Positions 8,945 through 19,585 of a DNA stretch of 64,000 nucleotides are shown here, piece by piece. How positions within the stretch are numbered: the first letter of the stretch is position 1; each line of letters begins with the position of its first letter. The notes beneath the pieces were generated by a model. It made no database searches. It saw only the letters and a list, made by a program, of their open reading frames with translations, and had not been told where the DNA came from. The DNA lies in assembly GCA_016721905.1 (NCBI GenBank), contig JADKHH010000025.1, forward strand, positions 148,047-212,046, in the 5' to 3' direction. The position numbers and the translations under genes are program-made. The DNA comes from Candidatus Opimibacter skivensis (GTDB lineage Bacteria > Bacteroidota > Bacteroidia > Chitinophagales > Saprospiraceae).

Positions 8945-10090
8945 CTACCCAATGGCCATAAATTTTTTACCCGGAAGCGATTTGATAGCGCCTTTAAATT
9001 CAAGGGAAAGAAGGATGGCTGCGAGTTCACCAGGGGTCGATTTAGATTGATAGGCTAAGGTATCAATATCTTTCTCCCTCTCCTCAACGATCAGACTGTA
9101 AATTTTTTGTTCCTCCTGGGTCATTTCTGTAAATAGATCGGTCTGAAAGTTCTGCTGCTTCGTTTTTTTATTCCATGACATGAGGTCGATGAGGTCTTCA
9201 CCGGTCTCCACCAGATGAGCTTGCTGGTTGCGAATCAGGTGGTTACAGCCCGCTGAGCTCTTATCTGTCTTTCTGCCCGGCACCGCCGCGACATCCTTAT
9301 TGTAGTCATTGGCCAGGGTGGCGGTGATCATCGAACCCCCTTTGATACCCGATTCAACGACCAACAGGACATCACATAATCCGGCTACTATCCGGTTTCT
9401 CATTGGGAAATTGACTGCATCAGGACCGGTATCATAGGTGAATTCAGTGATGATCCCTCCTTTTTCCATCATTTTCTCAACCGCCGGGAGGTGGCTATCC
9501 GGATAAATATTGCCCATGCCACTGCCCATCACTCCTATCGTGGGGATACCATGGTGGAGACAACTCTTGTGGGCAGTGATATCAATCCCGTAGGCAAGTC
9601 CACTGACCATCGTGAAGTCACAAGAGGATAGGGTTTCGATCATCTCTTCAGTCACACTTTTTCCATACGCCGTGGGTTTTCGGGTACCTATGATCGCAAC
9701 ACATCTTTCCATATGCAGATTGACATTGCCCTTGGTGTAAAGGAGCAAGGGGGCATCAGGAAGATGATACAGCCTTGCAGGGTAGTTTTTGTCGAGATAA
9801 AAGAGGTACTGGATTCCTTCTTTTTCCATTCGGACTAGTTCTGCTTCAGCTGCATCAAAGACATGACCGGTGTTGGAAATCTGCGATGCGATTTCTTCTC
9901 CGATGCCCGGTATGGTCTTGAGGTGTCGTTTGCTTTCGGTAAACACAGCTTCAATACTCCCGCAATAGGATATAAGCTGACGGCCTAGTATGGGCCCTAC
10001 AAGGGGGATCATGGTGAAAGCGATCTCCTCCAGTTTTGTTTTCCTGGTTTTCATCTGGTAGTCCGAAAATAGGGAATTTTCAAATACCAT
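8945..10090 (-). CDS. dprA: DNA-processing protein DprA
   Basis: The 381-residue protein has a helix-hairpin-helix-like N-terminus, a Rossmann-like DprA core beginning IIGTRKPT (134-140), followed by VSGLAYGID, PTIGVMGSG and FPMRNRI-AGL segments, and a C-terminal winged-helix domain. DprA loads RecA on incoming single-stranded DNA during natural transformation. The frame starts at 10090; an internal ATG at 10054 (MKTRK) is an alternative. The stop is 17 nt before the alkaline phosphatase start, so the two may be co-transcribed. No other competence gene is nearby. Confidence 0.95.
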   Translation of the reverse strand: MVFENSLFSDYQMKTRKTKLEEIAFTMIPLVGPILGRQLISYCGSIEAVFTESKRHLKTIPGIGEEIASQISNTGHVFDAAEAELVRMEKEGIQYLFYLDKNYPARLYHLPDAPLLLYTKGNVNLHMERCVAIIGTRKPTAYGKSVTEEMIETLSSCDFTMVSGLAYGIDITAHKSCLHHGIPTIGVMGSGMGNIYPDSHLPAVEKMMEKGGIITEFTYDTGPDAVNFPMRNRIVAGLCDVLLVVESGIKGGSMITATLANDYNKDVAAVPGRKTDKSSAGCNHLIRNQQAHLVETGEDLIDLMSWNKKTKQQNFQTDLFTEMTQEEQKIYSLIVEEREKDIDTLAYQSKSTPGELAAILLSLEFKGAIKSLPGKKFMAIG

Positions 10091-10145
10091 GCGGGAAGTG
10101 AAAAACGAAAAACGAAAAATGAAAAGGATTTAAAATTTATAAAAG

Positions 10146-10185
10146 AAAACACCAATCATGTTCAACATGATTGGTGTTTTCCTTT
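10146..10185. terminator. Bidirectional Rho-independent terminator
   Basis: A perfect 17-bp inverted repeat (10146-10162 with 10164-10180), with A-rich and T-rich flanks, forms a hairpin around a TTCAA-like loop. It is T-tailed on both strands. On the minus strand it would end the glycosyltransferase transcript starting at 12120 before dprA. Confidence 0.85.
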
Positions 10186-10203
10186 TAATGTTTTTGATAA
10201 CGT

Positions 10204-12120
10204 TTATTCTGTGTTGCGAAGTGCTGGATTGATGGCGTAGGCTCTTTCCAGATATTTAGTGCCTTGCACCTGGTCACCTCCATTGTAGAAAGCTTTGCCT
10301 AGACCAAACAAAATACGAGGATCATTCGGAGCGATTTGTTCACCGAGTTTGAGGTAAGTGATGGCCATCGGATGTAAGCCTCTTTGCTTTGAAAACAATT
10401 CATACCCGGTCTTGTAATAGAAATCCACCAGTCGTTGATGATCTTCCCGTCCATTGAGGTATTCCATAAATTGCTGAACATATTCCACCTGCGGCCTTGC
10501 CATGAGGATGGTCGTAAATTCAGACAACAATTGCGGAAGATTCTTGTGGACCAGGTAGCGTTCAGCCACAAGTCCGGATTTGATTTGATTGGCACTCAGG
10601 TATTCCGGATATATCTTGAGTGATCTGTCGGCATAAAACTCCGCCTCTTCAAATATTTTCCGCTTCTCTTCGACATCAGAGGTATCCCGTCCCAATTCAT
10701 ACAAAGCAGTTGCCATAAAACAATTGCTCCTGGCACTGTTTGGAGAAATGATAGCGGCTGTGCCATTGAGACTGAGTGCATCTTTCCAGGCAGGAATCCG
10801 AGTGTAGGTTTTAAAGGTATAAGCACCGGAGATCAAAACAATCAAAGCGACTGCGCCCCATTTAAACAAAGGTTTTTCTGAATTCCAGCCATGCTTGATC
10901 AACACCCATGCACTCACTAGTGAAAATGCAATGGATGGAATAAATATGAATCTTTCGTTCATAAAGGAGCCCACCGGAAAAACAAGGTTGGAGACGATCG
11001 AAAGTGTTGCGATAAAGAAGCCTATGCTCCATGCATAGATGCTCTTTGATTTCCACAACTTGAAAAAAGCATAAGCCAGACCGATGTACAATGCGAGGGA
11101 TATCAGTGTGCCGGGCTTGCCGAAATTCATGATGGGGATATGGTAGGGATAGTAATCATGTGTGAGTGGATGTGGGAAGACCAAAAGGCGTAAATATTCT
11201 CCCAACGTATAGATGATGGTGGCCAGCTTTTCCATGCCATTCATTTCAAGGAATGGGTCATTCATCAGGTCCGTGATGGCCTTGCCACTGTTAAGGACAT
11301 ATCCTATGATATTGGTACGGATCACCATATACACGATCGTCGCTATCAAGGAAGGAACTAATGCAAGCAGGTAATCCCTTGTACTGGCTTTGGTGAAAAA
11401 ATACATCGTGAGTGGAATCACAGCCAGGAAGGTGATCGCATTTTCTTTGGACATGAGGCCAAGGAACATCGCAATCCCACTGGCCGCCAGATACCATTGG
11501 TTTCGCGTCGGAAGAAACCGGAGGGCAAAGTACAAGGCACCCATCGCTCCTATGGTGGTCATGATTTCGTCCCTGCCCTTGATGTTGGCTACCACTTCGG
11601 AATGAACAGGGTGCAATATGTACAATACGACAGCCAGGAAGGGGATGCTGAGTAGCCAGGGAGTGTTTTGTTTTTCCGGCAAAAGGATTGAAAATATCCG
11701 GAAGATCAGCAATCCACAAAGGCCATAGAGCAGGATGTTGATAAAGTGGCGGATAAAGGTATTGTCCCCAAAGACAGTTTGTTCGACAGCAAAAGTGACG
11801 ATGGACAGGGGTCTGTACCTGGCACCTGCCACCAGGTCTTTTTGGCCGCCAAAATAGCCGGTAAAACTTTCTGTACTCAGGATTTCCCAGATTCCGTCGA
11901 CGCCTTTCTGGGTAAACTTATTGTCGGTGATCACTATCTGGTCATCCAGTACATATCCATACGGCAGGCACATCCAATACAGGGCAAAGGCCAGAAGCGG
12001 TATGATCAGTGCTTCTTTCCATCTCTTGCCCCAGAATCTCGGAGTGAAGTCAAGAGTAGTATAACTGGTCGGTTTTGATTTGGATTTGACCGGATTTTTC
12101 TTCGGTGAGGTTTTCGCCAT
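10204..12120 (-). CDS. TMTC-like membrane glycosyltransferase with C-terminal TPRs
   Basis: The 638-residue protein starts with a basic cytoplasmic tail, then shows an acidic motif in the first extracytoplasmic loop (LDDQ, Asp59-Asp60), a YRPLS element and HPVHSEVVANIKGRDE. This order is characteristic of the GT-C family that includes eukaryotic TMTC O-mannosyltransferases. About ten membrane helices follow to about residue 430, then TPR-like helices to the C-terminus. It probably transfers a sugar from a lipid-linked donor to a protein or polymer in the periplasm. Donor and target are not evident from neighbours. The start codon is followed by a plausible basic n-region. Family assignment is by motif only. 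Confidence 0.7.
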   Translation of the reverse strand: MAKTSPKKNPVKSKSKPTSYTTLDFTPRFWGKRWKEALIIPLLAFALYWMCLPYGYVLDDQIVITDNKFTQKGVDGIWEILSTESFTGYFGGQKDLVAGARYRPLSIVTFAVEQTVFGDNTFIRHFINILLYGLCGLLIFRIFSILLPEKQNTPWLLSIPFLAVVLYILHPVHSEVVANIKGRDEIMTTIGAMGALYFALRFLPTRNQWYLAASGIAMFLGLMSKENAITFLAVIPLTMYFFTKASTRDYLLALVPSLIATIVYMVIRTNIIGYVLNSGKAITDLMNDPFLEMNGMEKLATIIYTLGEYLRLLVFPHPLTHDYYPYHIPIMNFGKPGTLISLALYIGLAYAFFKLWKSKSIYAWSIGFFIATLSIVSNLVFPVGSFMNERFIFIPSIAFSLVSAWVLIKHGWNSEKPLFKWGAVALIVLISGAYTFKTYTRIPAWKDALSLNGTAAIISPNSARSNCFMATALYELGRDTSDVEEKRKIFEEAEFYADRSLKIYPEYLSANQIKSGLVAERYLVHKNLPQLLSEFTTILMARPQVEYVQQFMEYLNGREDHQRLVDFYYKTGYELFSKQRGLHPMAITYLKLGEQIAPNDPRILFGLGKAFYNGGDQVQGTKYLERAYAINPALRNTE

Positions 12121-12215
12121 GGCGGATAAAGATAAGCGTATGTTGATTTAACGACAAGATCGGATTTTGAATTTATGAGAGAGACAATTATCTTGCCGCC
12201 TCGTAATACACCCAA

Positions 12216-12887
12216 ATGAACCGCAGTATAGGCATATCCACATTACTTGCGGCATTTCTTGGTTTCCTCCTCCCGCCAGTCAATGCCCAGGTCAATCTCA
12301 AGGCAGGTTACAATATCTCTCTCGTATCAGATCCGGGAGTCAACCAGGTAGTGGAAACATTTAATAGTTCCCAATCCTATATCTCTGCATTTAACAAATT
12401 CTCCTGGATGCATGGGATAGAGCTCGGATTTCGGTTTAAGGCAGATATCCATTCATTAGAAATCAGCTATCAGAACGCTTATCAGCTTTTGCAAGCTAAG
12501 GACGAACTTATGGATGGAAGCGGGTTTTATAGGGATAAGATCAGATTGGGCATTCAGAGCGGGGCTATCGGCTATCAAGTCACCGGAGATTTTTTTGGGA
12601 TAGGGACTGACCTTCAATATCAATGGTATACGACAAAGGTAGATCTGGAAAGTGCTACTGAGAAATTTCAGTATGTACAGAACATGCTGGCACTCAAGTG
12701 TTATATGATGTTCACGTTGGAAGGTAGTGGAGGAATTGACGCATCCCTTCAGCCTTATATTGTCTTGCCGTTTGACAGCTACAATCTGGATCCCCTCAGT
12801 ATATATTTGAATCAGGAAGCTGGTCCTGTCGGGAAGAAATGGACCAGGTTTGGGTTGTCCGTGTTATTCTACAACGGGAATAAGTAG
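12216..12887 (+). CDS. Secreted beta-rich protein, possible outer membrane barrel
   Basis: The 223-residue product has a clear Sec signal peptide ending V-N-A-Q. The mature part alternates polar and hydrophobic residues (segments such as HGIELGFRFKA, HSLEISYQNAYQ, GTDLQYQWYTT) and ends in a strand FGLSVLFYN, as in small 8-10 strand outer membrane barrels (PorT-like/OMP_b-brl). I do not recognise a specific family. It is divergent from the TMTC-like gene and 77 nt upstream of uvrB, with no clear functional link to either. Confidence 0.65.
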   Translation: MNRSIGISTLLAAFLGFLLPPVNAQVNLKAGYNISLVSDPGVNQVVETFNSSQSYISAFNKFSWMHGIELGFRFKADIHSLEISYQNAYQLLQAKDELMDGSGFYRDKIRLGIQSGAIGYQVTGDFFGIGTDLQYQWYTTKVDLESATEKFQYVQNMLALKCYMMFTLEGSGGIDASLQPYIVLPFDSYNLDPLSIYLNQEAGPVGKKWTRFGLSVLFYNGNK

Positions 12888-12964
12888 TGGATTGATCTTT
12901 TCTGTCAAACAGGTGTTTAATCAATCCCGGAAACAATTAAAGTTTCCACCTATTTTTACCTTCC

Positions 12965-14982
<2,018 letters not shown>

Positions 14983-14983
<1 letters not shown>

Positions 14984-15094
14984 CTATCAGCTATCAGCTA
15001 TCAGCTATCAGCTATCAGCTATCAGCTATCAGCTATCAGCTATCAGCTATCAGCTATCAGCTATCAGCTATCAGCTATCAGCTATCAGCTATCA
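14983..15094. repeat. Perfect heptamer array, 16 x GCTATCA
   Basis: 112 nt consist of sixteen identical 7-bp units. The first unit starts with the last base of the uvrB TAG stop; read as CTATCAG units, the array begins exactly after the stop. The reverse complement unit, TGATAGC, opens a short array at 15614-15641 on the other side of the four-helix-bundle pseudogene. The units contain no stop trinucleotide on the plus strand but TGA and TAG on the minus strand. Confidence 0.98.
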
Positions 15095-15195
15095 GGGGAA
15101 ACAAATTACAAAAAAAGTAGTGCCCGGCAGTCACATTTTGCTTTTTCAGGACACTTAGGTAGTGAAGGATCATTTTAACAATAACATCACTACTT

Positions 15196-15610
15196 ATGCA
15201 AAATTTCAGAAACTTATTTGTCTGGCAAAAGGCACATCAATTGACTTTAGATATCTATCAGGTCACCAGGGATTTTCCAAGCCATGAAATGTTTGGTCTT
15301 ACATCTCATAAGGAGGGGTAGTTCATCTATACCAACTAATCTTGCTGAAGGTGCAGGTAAATTAACTGATATGGATTTCAGAAGATATGTGAGCATTGCA
15401 TTTGGCTCAGCAAATGAACTCGAGTACTTGCTCTATTTATCCTTTTGCCTGAATTACCTTGATGAAGAAACGTACAACAACTTGGACACCCAATGCAAGG
15501 AAATAAAAAAAATGCTTTCTGGTTTAATTAGCAGGTTGGGCAAACTAATATTTAGCACCTTCTTTTGCATTAGTATCCTTGCAGTCGGAGCATTCTTGTT
15601 ATTTTCCTAG
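15196..15610 (+). pseudogene. Four-helix-bundle (23S rRNA IVP / bAvd-like) protein, frameshifted
   Basis: Frame 1 from ATG 15196 encodes the family N-terminus MQNFRNLFVWQKAHQLTLDI, then through FPSHEMFGLTS, and hits TAG near 15319. The remainder continues in another frame as IRRGSSSIPTNLAEGAG, FRRYVSIAFGSANELEYLL and a final IKKMLSGLISRLGK helix. A loss of two bases near 15305-15310 (between TS and IRR) explains the break. The last 18 or so residues are unusually hydrophobic for the family. Members form pentameric four-helix bundles and occur inside 23S rRNA intervening sequences, near diversity-generating retroelements, or alone with unknown role. Here there is no rRNA or reverse transcriptase. 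The gene lies between inverted heptamer arrays. Confidence 0.85.
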
Positions 15611-15613
15611 TTC

Positions 15614-15641
15614 TGATAGCTGATGGCTGACAGCTGATGGC
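15614..15641. repeat. Four-unit heptamer array, TGATAGC type
   Basis: Four contiguous 7-mers (TGATAGC, TGATGGC, TGACAGC, TGATGGC) start 3 nt after the TAG stop of the four-helix-bundle pseudogene. TGATAGC is the exact reverse complement of the GCTATCA unit on the other flank. Confidence 0.9.
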
Positions 15642-15680
15642 TACATTTCAAAATCTGTAACTTGCTTAAAAAACAGTGAC

Positions 15681-16160
15681 ATGGCATTTGACCGTTCGCT
15701 TGCGAAAAAGCTGTCTAACCCCTGGAAATTCCGTCTCTGGATGGTCAAGAGCCTGCCGATGGGACTGCTGTCGGGCATGTATATCCAATCACTTGATGAA
15801 CAGGCTTGTGTGGTCGTGCTCAAGGAGCGGTGGTGGATCAGAAACCCCTTTGGCTCAGTGTTTTGGGCGGTGATGGGGATGGCGGCCGAGTTAAGTTCAG
15901 GGGCGCTGGTTTTTGCGCATGCGAAGGGGAGAAATGTGAAATTTATCCTGGTCGGGGTGGAGGGCGAATTTTTTAAGAAGGTAAAAGGTAAAAGTTACTA
16001 TTTTTGTGAGACCGGGTCAGATGTGCTGCGGAGTATTGAACAGATCGTAAACCCCAACGATACCAGCGTTGTTATATTACAGGTAACAGCCAGAGATGAG
16101 GCTGGGCAGTTGCTTGCCGAATTCAGATTTCGATGGCAACTCAAGAAACCAATGAATTGA
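15681..16160 (+). CDS. DUF4442 hotdog-fold protein
   Basis: The 159-residue product resembles the DUF4442 family, a PaaI/YiiD-like hotdog group: an N-terminal helix followed by YIQSLDEQACVVVL, WIRNPFGSVFWAVMGMAAELSSG and a beta-rich second half. The conserved WIRNPF-S-FWA-MGMAAE block forms the hotdog helix region. Many hotdog proteins are acyl-CoA thioesterases, but no activity is established for this family as far as I know. It follows the heptamer-flanked pseudogene and is 95 nt before the NYN gene. Confidence 0.7.
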   Translation: MAFDRSLAKKLSNPWKFRLWMVKSLPMGLLSGMYIQSLDEQACVVVLKERWWIRNPFGSVFWAVMGMAAELSSGALVFAHAKGRNVKFILVGVEGEFFKKVKGKSYYFCETGSDVLRSIEQIVNPNDTSVVILQVTARDEAGQLLAEFRFRWQLKKPMN

Positions 16161-16255
16161 CTACACCCTTTTAGTCCCTCCTTGCATACAGAGAGGCTTG
16201 AAGTATTTTTTTAATACAGGTTATAGATTATTGTTAGGTTTTTAAAACGCATGAA

Positions 16256-17056
16256 ATGAAGATTGGAGTTTTTATTGACGCCGAGAATATCAGGCGCAGC
16301 GGTGGTTACGGTATACGCTATGATGTACTTCGGGATTATGTCTCTCAATACGGAGATCCCATCCGCCTCAATTCGTACATGTCGATCGATGAAGCCAGAA
16401 TGCGGACGGACTATGAGTATAAAGACCGCACTAACGGCTTCCTAAGTATCGTTCGCAGTTATGGATTTAAAATTATCACCAAAGCCATCAAATGGTTTGA
16501 AGATGAAGACGGCCAACGTATCGGAAAGGCAAATGCTGATCTGGATATGGCAGTCGATATGCTGCTGCAAAGCCAGCATCTTGATGTCATCTATTTATTG
16601 ACAGGAGATGGAGATTTTAAGCGTGTCGTTCAGGCACTCCAAAATATGGGTATACGTGTTGAGATTTTGGCATTCCGCTATATCAGCCGGGATCTTCTGC
16701 ACGAAGCGGATCAGTTTTTATCAGGGTATCTCATTCCCAACCTACTGCCTGTCATTGAGCAGCGCGCAGAGGACTGGGGCGCCATCGGATGCAGAGCCAG
16801 AGGGTATTGTTATTCGGTACAGGATGGATACGGCTTTATGAAATACCTGGACATTGACCTCCGCACATGGCGTGATATCTTCTTCCACTTCTCTCAGTTG
16901 CCTGAAAGACATTATGTCAATCTCGATGATGTGTTTGAGTTTGTCATCGACGAATCTCCAAGGTCTGAAGGAGGTATCCTGGCTACCAAAATGCAGTTGT
17001 TGCATACAAGACATTATATCCAGGATAAAGGAGAGAAAACACCGGTGGTGCCTTAG
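16256..17056 (+). CDS. NYN-domain (PIN-like) ribonuclease with C-terminal cold-shock-like domain
   Basis: Residues 1-150 form an NYN/LabA-type PIN-like nuclease domain, with the acidic residues at D8 (VFIDAEN), D95/D97 (NADLDM) and D118/D120 (TGDGDF) that bind metal in this fold. Residues about 178-248 match a cold-shock OB fold: GYGFM in place of RNP1 (K-G-F-G-F-I), DIFFHFSQL in place of RNP2 (VFVHFSAI), then VFEFVIDESPRSEGG. The arrangement suggests a single-strand RNA-binding nuclease. I recognise the two halves separately; the fusion reading is mine. The TAG stop leads into a GTGAAAA heptamer array. Confidence 0.8.
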   Translation: MKIGVFIDAENIRRSGGYGIRYDVLRDYVSQYGDPIRLNSYMSIDEARMRTDYEYKDRTNGFLSIVRSYGFKIITKAIKWFEDEDGQRIGKANADLDMAVDMLLQSQHLDVIYLLTGDGDFKRVVQALQNMGIRVEILAFRYISRDLLHEADQFLSGYLIPNLLPVIEQRAEDWGAIGCRARGYCYSVQDGYGFMKYLDIDLRTWRDIFFHFSQLPERHYVNLDDVFEFVIDESPRSEGGILATKMQLLHTRHYIQDKGEKTPVVP

Positions 17057-17059
17057 GGA

Positions 17060-17108
17060 GTGAAAAGTGAAAAGTGAAAAGTGAAAAGTGAAGTGTGAAA
17101 AGAGAAAG
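17060..17108. repeat. GTGAAAA heptamer array after NYN stop codon
   Basis: Four perfect GTGAAAA units (17060-17087) are followed by degenerate ones (GTGAAGT, GTGAAAA). Read from the base after the stop codon the series is GGAGTGA, AAAGTGA and so on, so every unit ends in TGA, on the coding strand. The following 17109-17133 is purine-rich. Confidence 0.9.
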
Positions 17109-17133
17109 AGGAGAAGGCTGAGGCGAAGTATAA

Positions 17134-17205
17134 CATGAGCAAAAAACATGGCGCCCACGCCATGAAAATTGAATTGCCGCGGCTTTCAAGCCGTGGAAGC
17201 TCATG
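17134..17205. repeat. Multibranched structured palindromic element
   Basis: An outer inverted repeat CATGAGC/GCTCATG (17134-17140 and 17199-17205) encloses two hairpins. The first is a perfect 7-bp CATGGCG/CGCCATG with a 4-nt loop (17147-17164); the second is a 9-bp stem CCGCGGCTT/AAGCCGTGG with one G-T mismatch (17177-17196). As RNA or extruded DNA this makes a three-way junction. It lies between the convergent NYN and ligA genes and is flanked by GTGAAAA repeats on both sides (again at 17204-17216). It resembles REP-type elements; no transposase is nearby. Confidence 0.7.
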
Positions 17206-17269
17206 AAAAGTGAAAATTACTGAATCTCTGCGCGATTTACTTTTTCGATATCTGCCGCTTTTGGAATAT

Positions 17270-19381
17270 TTACTGAGCCAAAGCAATAAATTCTTCTTCA
17301 GTAAGGATCTGAACGGTTCCAAGTTTTCGGGCTTTGTCGAGTTTGGAACCGGCATTGTCACCGACGACGAGGATGTCCAGATTGCCACTGACGGCGCTGA
17401 TGTTTTTTGCTCCATTTGCCTCGGCGAGTTCTTGTGCTTCTTTGCGTCCCATCTGGGTCAGGGTCCCTGTGAAGAGAATCGTTTTTCCGGAAAACACACC
17501 ATCAGATATCAGTTCTTTAGGTTTATCCTGAGGAGTCTGTGTGAGATTGACACCGTGCGCTTCCATCTCCCGGAGCATCGCTATATTTTTTTCGTGCGAA
17601 AACCAATTGATCGCGTTTTGCGCTACGACCGGTCCGATGTCTTTAATCGCGATATAGTCTTCAGTACTCCAACCCGCCAGATCCAGTAAGTGGTTTATTT
17701 TTTCTGCTATCAACTTTGAGGCACGTTGACCCACATGATGGATGCTGAGACTGTGGAGCAACCTGTGTATTGGATTTGATTTTGCCTTATCAATGGCAGC
17801 TTTGAGTTTGTCTGCTGATTTTTTGCCAAACCCTTCAAGCGCAGCAATTTTGTCATAATCCAATTGATAGAGATCAGCCATATTTTTAATCCAGCCGAGT
17901 TCATAGAACCGGAGTATATATTTTTCTCCAAAACCATCGATGTCCATTGCATCTTTCGAAACGTGAAAGATCAGGCGTTGGAGAATCTGAGCCTTACATT
18001 CCATGTTCGGACAACGCCAGGCAGCTTCATCTTCCTCACGCACCAACGTTGTGCCGCATGAAGGACATTGGGTTGGATAACTAACTATCTTTTCGTGTCC
18101 GGTCCGTAACTCGGGAAGTGATTTTACGATATATGGGATGACATCACCTGCGCGTTCGATCAATACCTGGTCGCCTATCCGGATATCTTTTGACGTGATG
18201 AAATCTTCGTTATGCAAGGAGATCGAGGAGATCGTGACACCGGCTAATGAAACAGGTTCAACCTTGGCCACCGGCGTAATGGATCCGATTTTTCCAATCT
18301 GGTATTCGATATCCAGCAGTTTGGTAGTGGCTTGCTTGGCCTGGAATTTATAGGCGATAGCCCATCTAGGATGGTGGCTGGTATAGCCGCACATATCCTG
18401 GAGATCAAAACTATCGACCTTGATGACCATGCCATCGATTTCGAAAGGATACTCATCGCGGATGAGGGCCCAATGATTACATTGATCAATCACTTCCTGT
18501 ATGCCATGGCATAGTTTTTTTTCACCTCTGGATACCTTAAAGCCAATATTGCCAAGGAAGTCAATCGCATCATGATGGGACTTGATGGTGGGCAGGACAT
18601 CTCGGCCATTCTTATCCACGGCATATCCAAGTTGGAAAATGAAGGCATCCAGTTGCCTGCGTGCGGTCTCCGAGGGATCCTTGGTGCGCAATCCGCCTGT
18701 AGCACTATTGCGCGAATTGGCCAGCAGGGAAAGCCCTTCCTCTGCACGAAAAGCATTTATGGCTTTAAATCTTTCCTTGGAAATGACAGCTTCACCACGT
18801 ACTTCTGCACGATAGATTCCTTTGGATGAAAAGGCTGCTTCAAGAGGCAAGGATTTAATGGTCCGGGATTGTATGGTTATCTCTTCTCCCATTTCTCCAT
18901 TGCCGCGGGTGGCTGCCCTAACCAACATATCATTTTCATAAATGAGGGCAATACTTCCACCATCAAATTTTGGTTCGACAGTATAGGTGATGTTTTCGCG
19001 TTCCGTGAGTTTCCTGACCTGGGCATCAAATTTATTGAGATCCTCAGCGTCATAGGAATTGTCAAGCGATAACATGGGAATCAGGTGAGTGACGGTAGCA
19101 AAATCTTCGGTCAGGTCACTGGAAACTCGTTTGGTTGGTGAGGTGGGAGATGCTGATGCCGGATGTTTTTTCTCCAGTGCTTCGAGCAACTTATAGAGCC
19201 TGTCATATTCAAAATCACTGATCAACGGATCATTGAGGACGTAGTACCGGTATTCGTGAAAACGTACGAGGTCTTCGAGTATTGGCAGGTCGGCCGGGAG
19301 CAAGGTAGTTTCATCCTTATGGCCAAGATATTTTTTGGAATCCTCGTAAAAAGCCTGTTGCTGAAGAGTGGTGTAACGCAT
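17270..19381 (-). CDS. ligA: NAD-dependent DNA ligase
   Basis: The 703-residue protein has the LigA order: a Ia domain with HEYRYYVLNDP, the adenylated lysine K138 in KFDGGS, OB fold, a four-Cys zinc finger (CPSC and CPNMEC), helix-hairpin-helix repeats and a C-terminal BRCT domain (FTGTLTQMGRKEAQ, GAKNISAVSGN). It seals nicks in replication and repair using NAD+. ATG 19381 gives the standard N-terminus. Length is slightly above the E. coli 671 residues. Confidence 0.97.
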   Translation of the reverse strand: MRYTTLQQQAFYEDSKKYLGHKDETTLLPADLPILEDLVRFHEYRYYVLNDPLISDFEYDRLYKLLEALEKKHPASASPTSPTKRVSSDLTEDFATVTHLIPMLSLDNSYDAEDLNKFDAQVRKLTERENITYTVEPKFDGGSIALIYENDMLVRAATRGNGEMGEEITIQSRTIKSLPLEAAFSSKGIYRAEVRGEAVISKERFKAINAFRAEEGLSLLANSRNSATGGLRTKDPSETARRQLDAFIFQLGYAVDKNGRDVLPTIKSHHDAIDFLGNIGFKVSRGEKKLCHGIQEVIDQCNHWALIRDEYPFEIDGMVIKVDSFDLQDMCGYTSHHPRWAIAYKFQAKQATTKLLDIEYQIGKIGSITPVAKVEPVSLAGVTISSISLHNEDFITSKDIRIGDQVLIERAGDVIPYIVKSLPELRTGHEKIVSYPTQCPSCGTTLVREEDEAAWRCPNMECKAQILQRLIFHVSKDAMDIDGFGEKYILRFYELGWIKNMADLYQLDYDKIAALEGFGKKSADKLKAAIDKAKSNPIHRLLHSLSIHHVGQRASKLIAEKINHLLDLAGWSTEDYIAIKDIGPVVAQNAINWFSHEKNIAMLREMEAHGVNLTQTPQDKPKELISDGVFSGKTILFTGTLTQMGRKEAQELAEANGAKNISAVSGNLDILVVGDNAGSKLDKARKLGTVQILTEEEFIALAQ

Positions 19382-19435
19382 TTGAGCAGATCGTAATTGA
19401 AGGGGTGAATTTACGTTGAAAAGAAGAAAGGGTGG

Positions 19436-19512
19436 GTGCTTATGGGCTTATAAGCTTATAGGCTTATGCGCTTATAGGTTGATAAGTTTATAGGTTGATG
19501 AGTTTATTTGGT
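19436..19512. repeat. Degenerate octamer array, GCTTATAG/GGTTGATR type
   Basis: About nine loosely conserved 8-mers alternate GCTTATRx and GGTTGATR/GTTTATAx forms. This is the same pair of unit types seen at 4799-4900. An inverted remnant (AATAAGCCTATAAGC) occurs at 19551-19565. The array lies between the divergent starts of ligA and the thioesterase gene; no ORF is present. Confidence 0.75.
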
Positions 19513-19585
19513 GATTTGACCCCTGTCTGAAGAATAATTACCTTTCAGTTTAAATAAGCCTATAAGCAAATATTATTCGTATTCT

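Noticed and set aside
15196..15610. Diversity-generating retroelement
   Set aside because: The four-helix-bundle protein resembles bAvd, but there is no reverse transcriptase, template repeat or variable protein in the window.
17053..17415. Minus-strand 120-codon frame across the ligA 3' end
   Set aside because: Its C-terminal part (Phe-Thr-Phe-His-Phe-Ser repeats) is the GTGAAAA array read backwards; the rest is a shadow of ligA.
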